A stretch of DNA of 64,000 bases from Hymenobacter persicinus. GTDB lineage: Bacteria; Bacteroidota; Bacteroidia; Cytophagales; Hymenobacteraceae. Location: contig NZ_SEWE01000005.1 in NCBI RefSeq assembly GCF_004167665.1, positions 62,001 to 126,000 of the forward strand, in the 5' to 3' direction. The position numbers and the translations under genes are program-made. Of this stretch, positions 42,022 to 49,979 are shown one piece after another. Below the pieces are notes generated by a model. That model worked only from the letters and a program-made list of their open reading frames with translations, made no database searches and was not told the origin of the DNA. The stretch's first letter is position 1; every line of letters starts with the position of its first letter.

Positions 42022-42086
42022 AATCGAAAATCAGATCCAGTGCTACTTTCATCGGGCCTCGTTGAAAGTAGCACTGGATTTCGATT
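42022..42086. terminator. Long perfect hairpin after the biotin operon
   Basis: atccagtgctactttca (42035-42051) and tgaaagtagcactggat (42063-42079) are perfect 17-bp arms with an 11-nt loop; flanks aatcgaa (42022-42028) and ttcgatt (42080-42086) also pair. No clear T-run follows, so it may act as a terminator, an mRNA-end stabiliser or a former repeat. Confidence 0.55.
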
Positions 42087-42199
42087 GGCAGAATTTGCTA
42101 CCGCCAGTGCCGGTTTCCGTACTTGGGGCTGCCCGGCCTCACTTCGCCGGCACGTTGCTGCCTAGATACCACCTTTGTCCTTCTGCTCACTTACTGCTT

Positions 42200-43579
42200 A
42201 TGTCCTTGAAATTCCCCGCTGCCGCCTCCTTCCTTGCCCTTGCCACGCTGGCCGCGCCGGCCGCCCTGCACGCCCAGTCGGCGGCGCCGGCCACCACGCC
42301 CGACGCCACCATCCGGCAGATGGTGGAGGCCGTGTCGGCTAAAAACCTGGAGGCCGACGTGCGCCGGCTGGTCAGCTTCGGTACCCGCCACACGCTGAGC
42401 GACACCAAGGACAAAAAGCGCGGCATCGGCGCGGCCCGGCGCTGGGTGGAAGACGAGTTCAGAAAGTACAGCAAGGCCAGCGGCGGCCGGCTGGTCGTCA
42501 CCCAGGACACGTTTACCATCAAGCCCGACGGCCGGCGCATCAACCGGCCCGTGGTGATGGCCAACGTAATGGCCACCTTGCCCGGCACCGACCCCAACGA
42601 CACCCGAGTCTTCATCGTCAGCGGCCACATCGACTCTAGGGTGAGTGACGTGATGAATGCCACGGCCGACGCGCCCGGCGCCAACGACGACGGCTCGGGC
42701 ACGGCCGCCGTGATGGAGCTGGCCCGGGTGATGAGCCAGCAGAAATTTCCCTGCACCCTCATTTTCGTGGCCGTGCAGGGCGAAGAGCAGGGCCTCTACG
42801 GCTCGACCCACCTGGCCCAGCGCGCTAAAAAGGAAAACTGGAACCTGACGGCCATGCTCAACAACGACATCGTGGGCAACTCCACCGGCCACGACCCCGA
42901 AATCAAGGACGACAAGCACCTGCGCGTATTCAGTGAGGGCGTGCCGGCCGCCGAAACGCCCGATGAGGCCAAAACCCGCCGGGTGCTTAGCTCCGAAAAC
43001 GACTCGCCCTCCCGGCAGCTGGCCCGCTACGCCCAGACGGCCGCCAAGCAGTACGTGGACGGCCTGGAAGTGGTGCTGGAGTACCGCCCCGACCGGTTTC
43101 TGCGCGGCGGCGACCATACGCCCTTCAACCAGCAGGGCTTCACGGCGGTGCGCTTCACAGAGATGAACGAGGACTTCACCCACCAGCACCAGGATCTGCG
43201 CACCGAAAACGGCCGCGCCTACGGCGACACCCCCGAGGGCGTCGACTACCAGTACCTGCGCAAAAACACCGGCGTGAACCTGGCGACCCTGGCTGGCCTG
43301 GCCCTGGCGCCCGCCGCGCCCCAGAACGTGGGCGTGCTCACCAGTGGCCTCACCAACCGCACCGAGCTGAAGTGGGAAGCCCCGAAAGCCGGCGAAAAGC
43401 CCGCGGGCTACTACGTGCTGATGCGCGAAACCAGCGCCCCGCAGTGGCAGCAGAAGTTCTACGTGACCGACACCAAGGCCGACCTACCCCACAGCAAGGA
43501 CAACTACCTGTTCGGAGTGGTCAGCGTGGATGCGGAAGGCCACGAGAGCCTGCCGGTGCTGCCCAAGCCGGTGCGGTAG
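42200..43579 (+). CDS. Exported M28-family metallopeptidase
   Basis: A 459-aa protein with a signal peptide to LHAQ (about residue 26). The two-zinc aminopeptidase site is seen as SGHIDSR (His, Asp nearby), GANDDGSG (bridging Asp), GEEQGLYGS (catalytic Glu and zinc Glu), NNDIVGNS (Asp) and GGDHTPFNQQG (His). A C-terminal fibronectin-like segment (NVGVLTSGLTNRTELKWEAP) could bind surfaces. ATG 42200 is chosen because a signal peptide starts there. Confidence 0.9.
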   Translation: MSLKFPAAASFLALATLAAPAALHAQSAAPATTPDATIRQMVEAVSAKNLEADVRRLVSFGTRHTLSDTKDKKRGIGAARRWVEDEFRKYSKASGGRLVVTQDTFTIKPDGRRINRPVVMANVMATLPGTDPNDTRVFIVSGHIDSRVSDVMNATADAPGANDDGSGTAAVMELARVMSQQKFPCTLIFVAVQGEEQGLYGSTHLAQRAKKENWNLTAMLNNDIVGNSTGHDPEIKDDKHLRVFSEGVPAAETPDEAKTRRVLSSENDSPSRQLARYAQTAAKQYVDGLEVVLEYRPDRFLRGGDHTPFNQQGFTAVRFTEMNEDFTHQHQDLRTENGRAYGDTPEGVDYQYLRKNTGVNLATLAGLALAPAAPQNVGVLTSGLTNRTELKWEAPKAGEKPAGYYVLMRETSAPQWQQKFYVTDTKADLPHSKDNYLFGVVSVDAEGHESLPVLPKPVR

Positions 43580-43609
43580 GCAGCAGATTTACAACTTGAG
43601 GGTTATAGC

Positions 43610-44254
43610 GTGAAGATTAAACAGGTTTTAAAGACTGTTACCGTACTTCTGCTATGGCTGATTGCGCCCTCCGTTTCTGCGCAATATCAAAAAAGCGCCC
43701 TGGAGATTCAGATCGAGCAACTGGTAGCCGACCTGCGCCGTCAACGGATTGACACCGTCTGTACCTACCAAGAGTACTGCGTAGGCTGCCGGGGTAGCCG
43801 GGTTGCTGATGACTCGCCCTGCACTACCAAGGGAATCCTGATTCCAACCTATCTATTCTGGCAGAAAGCGGGCCGCACGTACCGGCAGTATCTGGACAAC
43901 TGTGAAACGCGCGTACCGGAGGAAATAGCAGCGGAGTTTTGGGCTTATACCAGCCGTTTTAAGCACCAGCTACAAGTCGAAGAAATCAAGGACTTTCATA
44001 TCATGGATAATGGAAAGCCAGAGCAAGTGTCTCGGAACCACGGGGGCAGCTTCTCATTTGACATTATCCTCGGGCAGGATACCATCAAGCAATACTTCGA
44101 CGACTTCGCGCTTACCAAATTCACTCGGTTTGCGCGCAAAAAGAGCTTCAACATTTATTACCGATCAAACCACCGTACCCACACTTACAAACTGCAACGA
44201 ATGCTGTCCCATGCGGCGGCGCAGAAGCCGGTAGCAGTTCCACCAAAAGGATAG
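43610..44254 (+). CDS. Exported hypothetical protein
   Basis: A 214-aa protein with a signal peptide (VTVLLLWLIAPSVSAQ) and lower GC than neighbours. The mature part has four clustered Cys (CTYQEYCVGC and CTTKG) plus one later, and a Lys/Arg-rich end (KKSFNIYYRSNHRTHTYKL). The start is GTG at 43610. Family unknown. Not obviously part of an operon. Confidence 0.68.
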   Translation: MKIKQVLKTVTVLLLWLIAPSVSAQYQKSALEIQIEQLVADLRRQRIDTVCTYQEYCVGCRGSRVADDSPCTTKGILIPTYLFWQKAGRTYRQYLDNCETRVPEEIAAEFWAYTSRFKHQLQVEEIKDFHIMDNGKPEQVSRNHGGSFSFDIILGQDTIKQYFDDFALTKFTRFARKKSFNIYYRSNHRTHTYKLQRMLSHAAAQKPVAVPPKG

Positions 44255-44463
44255 CCGTAGGCGGCCACTTTGCCACCTTGGCAATTCGGCATTACCGAAA
44301 TGAAAAATGCGTGGTAGCCAAGCGGGTATTAAACTGATTGGCGACAAAAAAAACAGTTGGTTTACGCCGCGCAAGCGCCGGTCCGCTATTATCGAAGCGG
44401 CAGCTTTCCGGAGTTGGCACGGCGGGTGCGGCTTAGCGGGCACAACCAACTTCTTGCTTTGCC
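44255..44463. other. Intergenic region ahead of the slipin gene
   Basis: A 209-bp stretch with a run of eight A at 44345-44352. TTGCTTTG (44454-44461) ends two bases before the ATG at 44464 and is a -7-like candidate. Nothing else stands out. Confidence 0.35.
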
Positions 44464-45240
44464 ATGCTTCTTACCACTGCCGCCATCATCGTCGTTTTCC
44501 TGCTCCTGGGTTTGCGCGTAGCCCAGGAATACGAGCGGGCCATTGTGTTTCGGCTGGGCCGCTACGTGGGCCAGCGCGGACCCGGGCTGTACTGGATTAT
44601 CCCATTCATCGAGCGCCGCGTGACGGTGGACATGCGCACCAAGACCGTGGAGCTGGAGCAGCAGGAAACCATTACCAAGGACTCGGTGACCATCAAGGTG
44701 AATGCCGTGCTCCGGTTTAAGGTGCTCGACCCGGCCAAGGCCATCATCAAGGTTGCCAACTTCAACCAGGCCGTGTACCAGCTCTCCGTCACGGCCCTGC
44801 GCAACGTCATCGGCCAGCACCAGCTCGACGAGGTGCTCAAGTCGCGCCAGGAAATCAACGCTACCTTGCAGCAGCTCGTCGACGCGGCCACCGAGCCCTG
44901 GGGCGTGCAGATTGAGATGGTCGAAATCAAGGACGTGGAAATCCCCGAGTCCATGCAGCGGGCCATGGCCCGGGAGGCCGAGGCCATCCGCGAGAAGCGG
45001 GCCCGCATCATCAAGGCCGAGGCCGAATTGGAAGCCAGCATCAAGCTCACCCAGGGCGCCAAGCAGATGGAGCAGAGCCCGATTTCGCTGGAGCTGCGCC
45101 GGATGCAGATGCTGTCCGAAATCGGCATCGACAACAATACCACGACCATTGTGATGGTGCCCTCGGAGTTTACCAACGCCGCCCGCAGCCTCTCCCAGCT
45201 GGTGGGGCCGGGGGAGAAAAATAGCGGCCCGTTGCAATAA
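44464..45240 (+). CDS. Slipin / SPFH (Band 7) protein
   Basis: A 258-aa stomatin-like protein with one N-terminal membrane helix (TTAAIIVVFLLLGL), then the SPFH core: EYERAIVFRLGRYVGQRGPGLYWIIPFIERRV, DSVTIKVNAVLRFKVLDP and the coiled helix EREAEAIREKRARIIKAEAELEAS-type segment. Such proteins assemble into membrane microdomains and often partner with NfeD proteases; none lies next to it here. Confidence 0.92.
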   Translation: MLLTTAAIIVVFLLLGLRVAQEYERAIVFRLGRYVGQRGPGLYWIIPFIERRVTVDMRTKTVELEQQETITKDSVTIKVNAVLRFKVLDPAKAIIKVANFNQAVYQLSVTALRNVIGQHQLDEVLKSRQEINATLQQLVDAATEPWGVQIEMVEIKDVEIPESMQRAMAREAEAIREKRARIIKAEAELEASIKLTQGAKQMEQSPISLELRRMQMLSEIGIDNNTTTIVMVPSEFTNAARSLSQLVGPGEKNSGPLQ

Positions 45241-45313
45241 TCTGCGCCCGCCTGCCGTACTTGCACCCGCAAACCCTGCTGCGGCCGCTGCTGGCGCCGC
45301 CTAGTTTTTCGGT

Positions 45314-45421
45314 ATGAACCGCATTTCTTTCCCTTCGTCCGCGCAGTTTTCGGTGGCCTCGGCTGGCCGAACCGCCATGCCCGCGACGCGTAAGAAATGC
45401 CTGAAACGGACCACGACCTGA
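45314..45421 (+). CDS. Putative leader peptide upstream of lysC
   Basis: A 35-codon reading frame (MNRISFPSSAQFSV... ending KRTTT then TGA) sits between the slipin gene and lysC. Its last three sense codons are Thr (acc acg acc), and a terminator follows 39 bp after its stop and 57 bp before the lysC ATG. Threonine-codon runs upstream of aspartate-kinase genes are the classical thr-attenuator layout, but three Thr codons is a weak case and the open frame could be chance. No Shine-Dalgarno is visible. Confidence 0.35.
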   Translation: MNRISFPSSAQFSVASAGRTAMPATRKKCLKRTTT

Positions 45422-45460
45422 CCGTCGCGAACCTTCATGCCATCTTCCCTTGAGCATTGA

Positions 45461-45491
45461 GCGCCGGTCCTTCCAGACCGGCGCTTTTTTT
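45461..45491 (+). terminator. Terminator between leader frame and lysC
   Basis: gcgccggtc (45461-45469) with gaccggcgc (45476-45484), 6-nt loop, seven T. Either the end of the slipin transcript or an attenuator for lysC. Upstream gaccgtcgcg (45418-45427) could pair with the ccggtc arm and open it, as an antiterminator would. Confidence 0.85.
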
Positions 45492-45548
45492 GTCGTTTTT
45501 TGGCCGTTTGCGCGGCGCCTTCCCGTGTTACTCCCAGTTTCTGTCCCT

Positions 45549-46889
45549 ATGAAAGTTCTCAAGTTCGGCGGCACGTCCGTCGGCAGCGCCGAGCGGATGC
45601 GCGCCCTGCCCGCCCTGATTCAAGGCTCCGAGCCCCGCATCGTGGTGCTCTCGGCCATGTCGGGCACCACCAACGCCCTGGTCAGCATTGCCCGCCTGCT
45701 CTACGAGGGCGACCAGACCGCCGCCAACTACCAGATTGAGATTCTGCGCCAGCACTACCTCATCGTGGCCCGGGAGCTGCTGCCCGACCCGGCCGTGGCC
45801 TCCGAGGCCATCCATCACCTGGACGCCTCATTCAAAAGCATTTTCGGCCTGACCCGCAACCCGCTTTCCCCCGCCGGGGAGCGGCTGATTCTGGCCCAGG
45901 GCGAGCTGCTGAGCACGTTGCTGTTTCACCGCTACTACACCGGCATTCTGGGAAAATCGGCCACGCTGCTGCCCGCCCTGGACTTTATGCGCCTCGACGC
46001 CAACGACGAGCCCGACGCCGACTACATCGAGCAGCACCTGGCCGCCACGCTGGCGCAATTTCCGCAGGAGCAGCTCTTCATCACCCAGGGCTACATCTGC
46101 CGCAACGCCCACGGCGACATCGATAACCTCAAGCGCGGGGGTTCCGACTACTCGGCCTCGCTGATTGGGGCCGCCGCCCACGCCGCCGAAATCCAGATCT
46201 GGACCGACATCGACGGGCTGCACAACAACGACCCGCGGGTGGTGGAAGGCACCTACCCCATCCGGGAATTGTCGTTTGACGAGGCCGCCGAGCTGGCTTA
46301 CTTCGGAGCCAAGATCCTGCACCCGAGCTCGATTCTGCCGGCCGCCAAACACGGCATTCCGGTGCGCCTGCTCAACACCATGCAGCCCGAGGCGCCCGGC
46401 ACGCTGATTTCGGACCGCACCGGCTCCGATGCCATCAAGGCCGTGGCCGCCAAGGACGGGCTGGTGGCCATCAAGGTGAAGTCGAGCCGGATGCTGCTGG
46501 CCCACGGCTTTCTGCGCCACCTGTTCGAGGTCTTTGAGCGCCACCGCACCTCCATCGACATGATTACGACCTCGGAAGTGGCCGTGTCCCTGACCATCGA
46601 CGACGCCACGCACCTGCCCGAAATCCTGGAGGAACTGCGCGGCTTCGGCACGGTGGAAGTCGACGAAAACCAGACCATCGTGTGTTTGGTCGGTAACCTG
46701 ATTCAGGCCGACCACGGCTCGGCTCGGCTCGTGTTCAACGCCCTGCGCGACATTCCGCTGCGCATGATTTCCTATGGGGGCTCGCCCAACAACATCAGCA
46801 TCCTGATTAATACCGCCGACAAAGCCCGGGCCCTGCAGGTGCTCAACGAAGGCCTGTTTCAGCGCAACACCGAAGTAGCGCACTCCTAA
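45549..46889 (+). CDS. lysC: Aspartate kinase
   Basis: A 446-aa enzyme phosphorylating aspartate at the start of the lysine/threonine/methionine pathway. The kinase begins KVLKFGGTSVGS (2-13), with ITQGYICRN and RGGSDYSASLIGAA in the active site and IWTDIDGLHNNDPR near it. The C-terminal third has two ACT domains (IKVKSSRMLLAHGFLRHLFEVF and IVCLVGNL...SYGGSPNNIS), the usual allosteric sites for lysine or threonine. ATG 45549 is the start; the longer frame runs through the terminator. lysA follows 44 bp later. Confidence 0.95.
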   Translation: MKVLKFGGTSVGSAERMRALPALIQGSEPRIVVLSAMSGTTNALVSIARLLYEGDQTAANYQIEILRQHYLIVARELLPDPAVASEAIHHLDASFKSIFGLTRNPLSPAGERLILAQGELLSTLLFHRYYTGILGKSATLLPALDFMRLDANDEPDADYIEQHLAATLAQFPQEQLFITQGYICRNAHGDIDNLKRGGSDYSASLIGAAAHAAEIQIWTDIDGLHNNDPRVVEGTYPIRELSFDEAAELAYFGAKILHPSSILPAAKHGIPVRLLNTMQPEAPGTLISDRTGSDAIKAVAAKDGLVAIKVKSSRMLLAHGFLRHLFEVFERHRTSIDMITTSEVAVSLTIDDATHLPEILEELRGFGTVEVDENQTIVCLVGNLIQADHGSARLVFNALRDIPLRMISYGGSPNNISILINTADKARALQVLNEGLFQRNTEVAHS

Positions 46890-46933
46890 CGGCAACCCGC
46901 CGGACGCATCATTTACCACTGCTTAGCTTACCC

Positions 46934-48082
46934 ATGTCTTTTTCTCTTCCGGCCGCCGCGGCCGCGCGCGAAACGCCTTTTTACCTCTACGACCTGGCCC
47001 TGCTGGAGCAAACGCTGACGGCGGTGCAGCAGGCGGCCCGGCCGCGCGGCTTTCAGGTGCACTACGCCCTGAAAGCCAACGCCAACGCCCCCATCCTGGA
47101 GCTCATCCAGCAGCACGGGCTGGGCGCCGACTGCGTGAGCGGGGCTGAAGTGCAGCGGGCCCTGGACACGGGCTTTGCGCCGGACCACATCGTGTTTGCC
47201 GGCGTAGGCAAGTCGGATGCGGAAATCAAGCGGGCTTTGGCCGCCGATATCTGGTGCTTTAATGCCGAGTCGGCCCAGGAGCTGGAGGTGCTCAACGAGC
47301 TGGCCGGGGCCCAGGGGCGCAAAGCCCGGGTGGCGCTGCGCATCAACCCCAACGTGGACGCCCACACCCACCACTACATCACCACGGGCCTGGAAGCCAA
47401 CAAGTTTGGCATCAGCCTGCAGGACCTGGGTGCGGTAGTTGACCAGCTCGGCGCGCTGCCCCACCTCGAGCTGGTAGGCCTGCACGCCCACATCGGCTCC
47501 CAGATTACGGATCTGGGCGTGTTTGCCGAGCTCAGCCGCAAGCTCAACGAGCTGCAAACCTGGCTCGAAGGGCGGGGCCACCACCTGCCCCACCTCAACG
47601 TGGGCGGCGGCCTGGGCATCGATTACCACGCGCCCGACGCCAACCCGATTCCGGATTTTGAGGCCTATTTCCAGGTGTTTGAGCAGCACCTGGTGCGCCG
47701 GCCCGGGCAGCGAATCCACGTGGAGCTGGGTCGGGCCATTGTGGCCCAGAGCGGGGCGCTGGTGAGCCGGGTGCTGTACGTGAAGCGCAGCCAGCAAACC
47801 AACTTCGCCATCCTCGACGCGGGCATGACCGAGCTGATCCGCCCCGCCCTCTACGACAGCTACCACCTGATTCAGAACCTGAGCAGCCAGGGTTCCAAAC
47901 AGCTCTACGACGTGGTAGGGCCCATCTGCGAGTCGTCGGACACCTTCGGGCGCGAGGTGGCTTTGCCCGAAACCAAGCGCGGCGACCTAGTCGTGATTCG
48001 CTCCACCGGCGCTTACGGGGAGGTAATGGCCTCGAACTACAACCTGCGCGAAAAGGCGGAAGCGGTATACGTGGGCCAGTAA
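46934..48082 (+). CDS. lysA: Diaminopimelate decarboxylase
   Basis: A 382-aa PLP enzyme that makes lysine from meso-diaminopimelate. PLP lysine is in HYALKANANA; HIGSQI, NVGGGLGIDY (phosphate loop), ELGRAIVAQSG and CESSDTFGRE near the C-terminus are all typical. The short N-terminus before the barrel is normal in this group. Forms a two-gene operon with lysC; TAGCTTAC ends two bases before the ATG, so a separate start is also possible. A strong terminator follows. Confidence 0.95.
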   Translation: MSFSLPAAAAARETPFYLYDLALLEQTLTAVQQAARPRGFQVHYALKANANAPILELIQQHGLGADCVSGAEVQRALDTGFAPDHIVFAGVGKSDAEIKRALAADIWCFNAESAQELEVLNELAGAQGRKARVALRINPNVDAHTHHYITTGLEANKFGISLQDLGAVVDQLGALPHLELVGLHAHIGSQITDLGVFAELSRKLNELQTWLEGRGHHLPHLNVGGGLGIDYHAPDANPIPDFEAYFQVFEQHLVRRPGQRIHVELGRAIVAQSGALVSRVLYVKRSQQTNFAILDAGMTELIRPALYDSYHLIQNLSSQGSKQLYDVVGPICESSDTFGREVALPETKRGDLVVIRSTGAYGEVMASNYNLREKAEAVYVGQ

Positions 48083-48107
48083 CGGGCGGCCTGCCAAACG
48101 TAAAAGA

Positions 48108-48140
48108 GCCCTTCCTCGTCCCGACGAGGAAGGGCTTTTT
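48108..48140 (+). terminator. Intrinsic terminator of lysA
   Basis: gcccttcctcgtc (48108-48120) with gacgaggaagggc (48123-48135), a two-base loop, then five T. Confidence 0.88.
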
Positions 48141-48196
48141 GCTTACGTGAGTCGTCGAAACAGCTGGCCGCGCCGCTCAGTCTGGCAAATGTGTTT

Positions 48197-49858
48197 CTAC
48201 CAGCCGCTGGAATACAGGGTCCACTCCCCCACTTTCTCCTGGGTGGAAAACGCGCGGAGCAGCCACTGCCGCTCGGGCTTCACCTCGCCTTTGACCAGCA
48301 GCACCGGGTGCTGGGTGAGCAGGGTGCGCACGTAGGTCTCCCGGGTGGAATCGGTGAGGTAGACCAAGTTCTGCTGCCACGTGAGGCCGGGCTCAAACTG
48401 CGTTTCCCGGGTCAGGTTGTGGTTGCCGTCGTGCAAGGACACCGGCAGCCGGCCCAGCTCAAAGGCCAGGGACGGCAACAGCTGGTCGTACACCAAGATG
48501 GGCCGGCCCGTGAGCTGCCGGCGCGCCAGCAGCTCGGCCAGGGGGCGGCTGCCGTTGAAGCGCAGCTGATTCTGGTGCAGAATCGGCTTGGCCGCCAGCA
48601 GCAGGGCCGCGGTGAAGATGGTGGCAATGGCCAGCAGCCGGGGCGCCACCCGCACCTGGTCCCAGAGGGCGTGCTGGAGCACCAGCAGCACAATGCCCGT
48701 TGCCGGCCACAGGGCCGTGGCCGGGCTCACTTCCAGCGGCACGGGCAACACCGTCACCAGGGCCGGCAGCAGGCACAGCGCCGCCAGCACCAGGCCGTAG
48801 AAAAAGCCCAGCCCGAGGTACCAGCGCTGCAGAGCGGCGTCGCTCAGGCGGCCTAGGTAGTACACGGTCAGCAGCGCCACGCCCGCAAACAACGGCAGCA
48901 CGTAGAGCAGCAGCTTGGAGCTGGACAGCGAGAAAAACACCAGCGGCAGCAGCACCCAGAAGATGAGCACGTTGCGCCACTGCTGCGACACCTCAGCCCA
49001 GCGCGTGCGCACGACTTGCGTTATCAGCGCCGCCGACCAGGGCAGGCTCGTGGCCGGGGCCAGCACTAGGTAGAACCACCAGGGCTTGGCCCGCCCGAAG
49101 GTCTGGGGGTTGGCGAAACGCTCCACGGTGTGCTCAAAGAGGAAGTAGCGCACGAAGGCCGGGTTTTCAGCAATCAAATACAGATACCAGCTCAGGCCCA
49201 CGAGCACAAACAGGACTAACCCCAGGGCGTGGTGCAGCGTGAAAGGGCGCCGGGGCTGCTGCTGACGGAAGTAAAACCCGATAATGGCCATCAGCGGCAG
49301 CACGAAGCCCACCGGCCCCTTGGTCAGGAAAGCCAAGCCCAAACTCACCCAGAACAGGTAGAGCCAGCGCCGGCCGCCGGCGTGGTAGTAGCGCAGAATG
49401 CCGTAGGTGGCGGCCAGCTCCAGGGTTTGCAGATAGGCGTCGGTGGTCACGTTCAGGGCCGAAATCAGCACCACGGGCAGCGTGCCGTAGACCACGGCCG
49501 CCGCCAGAGCCCGGGCCCGGTCGTGGGCGAAGAGCAGCAGGCCCAGCCCGTAGACCAGCCCTATTTGCAGCAGTACGGCCAGCACCGGCAGCAGGCGCAC
49601 CCCGAAGGCCGTAGGCCCGGCCAGGGTCAGGCCGGCAGCCGTGAGCCAGTAGGTAAGCGGGGGCTTGTGAAAGTGCTGAATGCCGAGCAGACGCGGGTGC
49701 AGCCAGTCGTGGGTGGTGAGCATTTCGCGCCCGATTTCGGCGTAGCGGGCCTCGCTGCTTTCCAGCACGCCCCAGCTACCGAGTCCGACGAAAAAGCTCC
49801 CGCCCAGCACCAGCACAAACAGCCAGAGCCAGGTACGGGACGAAAGGGAAGCGGGCAT
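48197..49858 (-). CDS. Family 39 glycosyltransferase (ArnT/PMT-like)
   Basis: A 553-aa polytopic membrane protein. It opens with WLFVLVLGGSFFVGLGSWGVLESSEARYAEIGREML, the conserved ER-lumen/periplasmic loop of PMT and ArnT enzymes with an acidic catalytic pair, then HFHKPPLTYWLTAAG. About eleven hydrophobic segments follow, and the last 100 residues are a periplasmic tail. It would move a sugar from a lipid-linked donor to lipid A or another envelope molecule. Convergent with the lysine operon. Confidence 0.87.
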   Translation of the reverse strand: MPASLSSRTWLWLFVLVLGGSFFVGLGSWGVLESSEARYAEIGREMLTTHDWLHPRLLGIQHFHKPPLTYWLTAAGLTLAGPTAFGVRLLPVLAVLLQIGLVYGLGLLLFAHDRARALAAAVVYGTLPVVLISALNVTTDAYLQTLELAATYGILRYYHAGGRRWLYLFWVSLGLAFLTKGPVGFVLPLMAIIGFYFRQQQPRRPFTLHHALGLVLFVLVGLSWYLYLIAENPAFVRYFLFEHTVERFANPQTFGRAKPWWFYLVLAPATSLPWSAALITQVVRTRWAEVSQQWRNVLIFWVLLPLVFFSLSSSKLLLYVLPLFAGVALLTVYYLGRLSDAALQRWYLGLGFFYGLVLAALCLLPALVTVLPVPLEVSPATALWPATGIVLLVLQHALWDQVRVAPRLLAIATIFTAALLLAAKPILHQNQLRFNGSRPLAELLARRQLTGRPILVYDQLLPSLAFELGRLPVSLHDGNHNLTRETQFEPGLTWQQNLVYLTDSTRETYVRTLLTQHPVLLVKGEVKPERQWLLRAFSTQEKVGEWTLYSSGW

Positions 49859-49979
49859 AGAGCAGAAAGTGAGGGGAGAGCGGCAAAGTTAGCCAGAAAG
49901 GTGCGCCGCGGCTACCGATAACCAAACCGCCGGGCGCAGGTTCTATTTGCGTCCTCTTTTCCCACTCCGCTCCGCCGCC

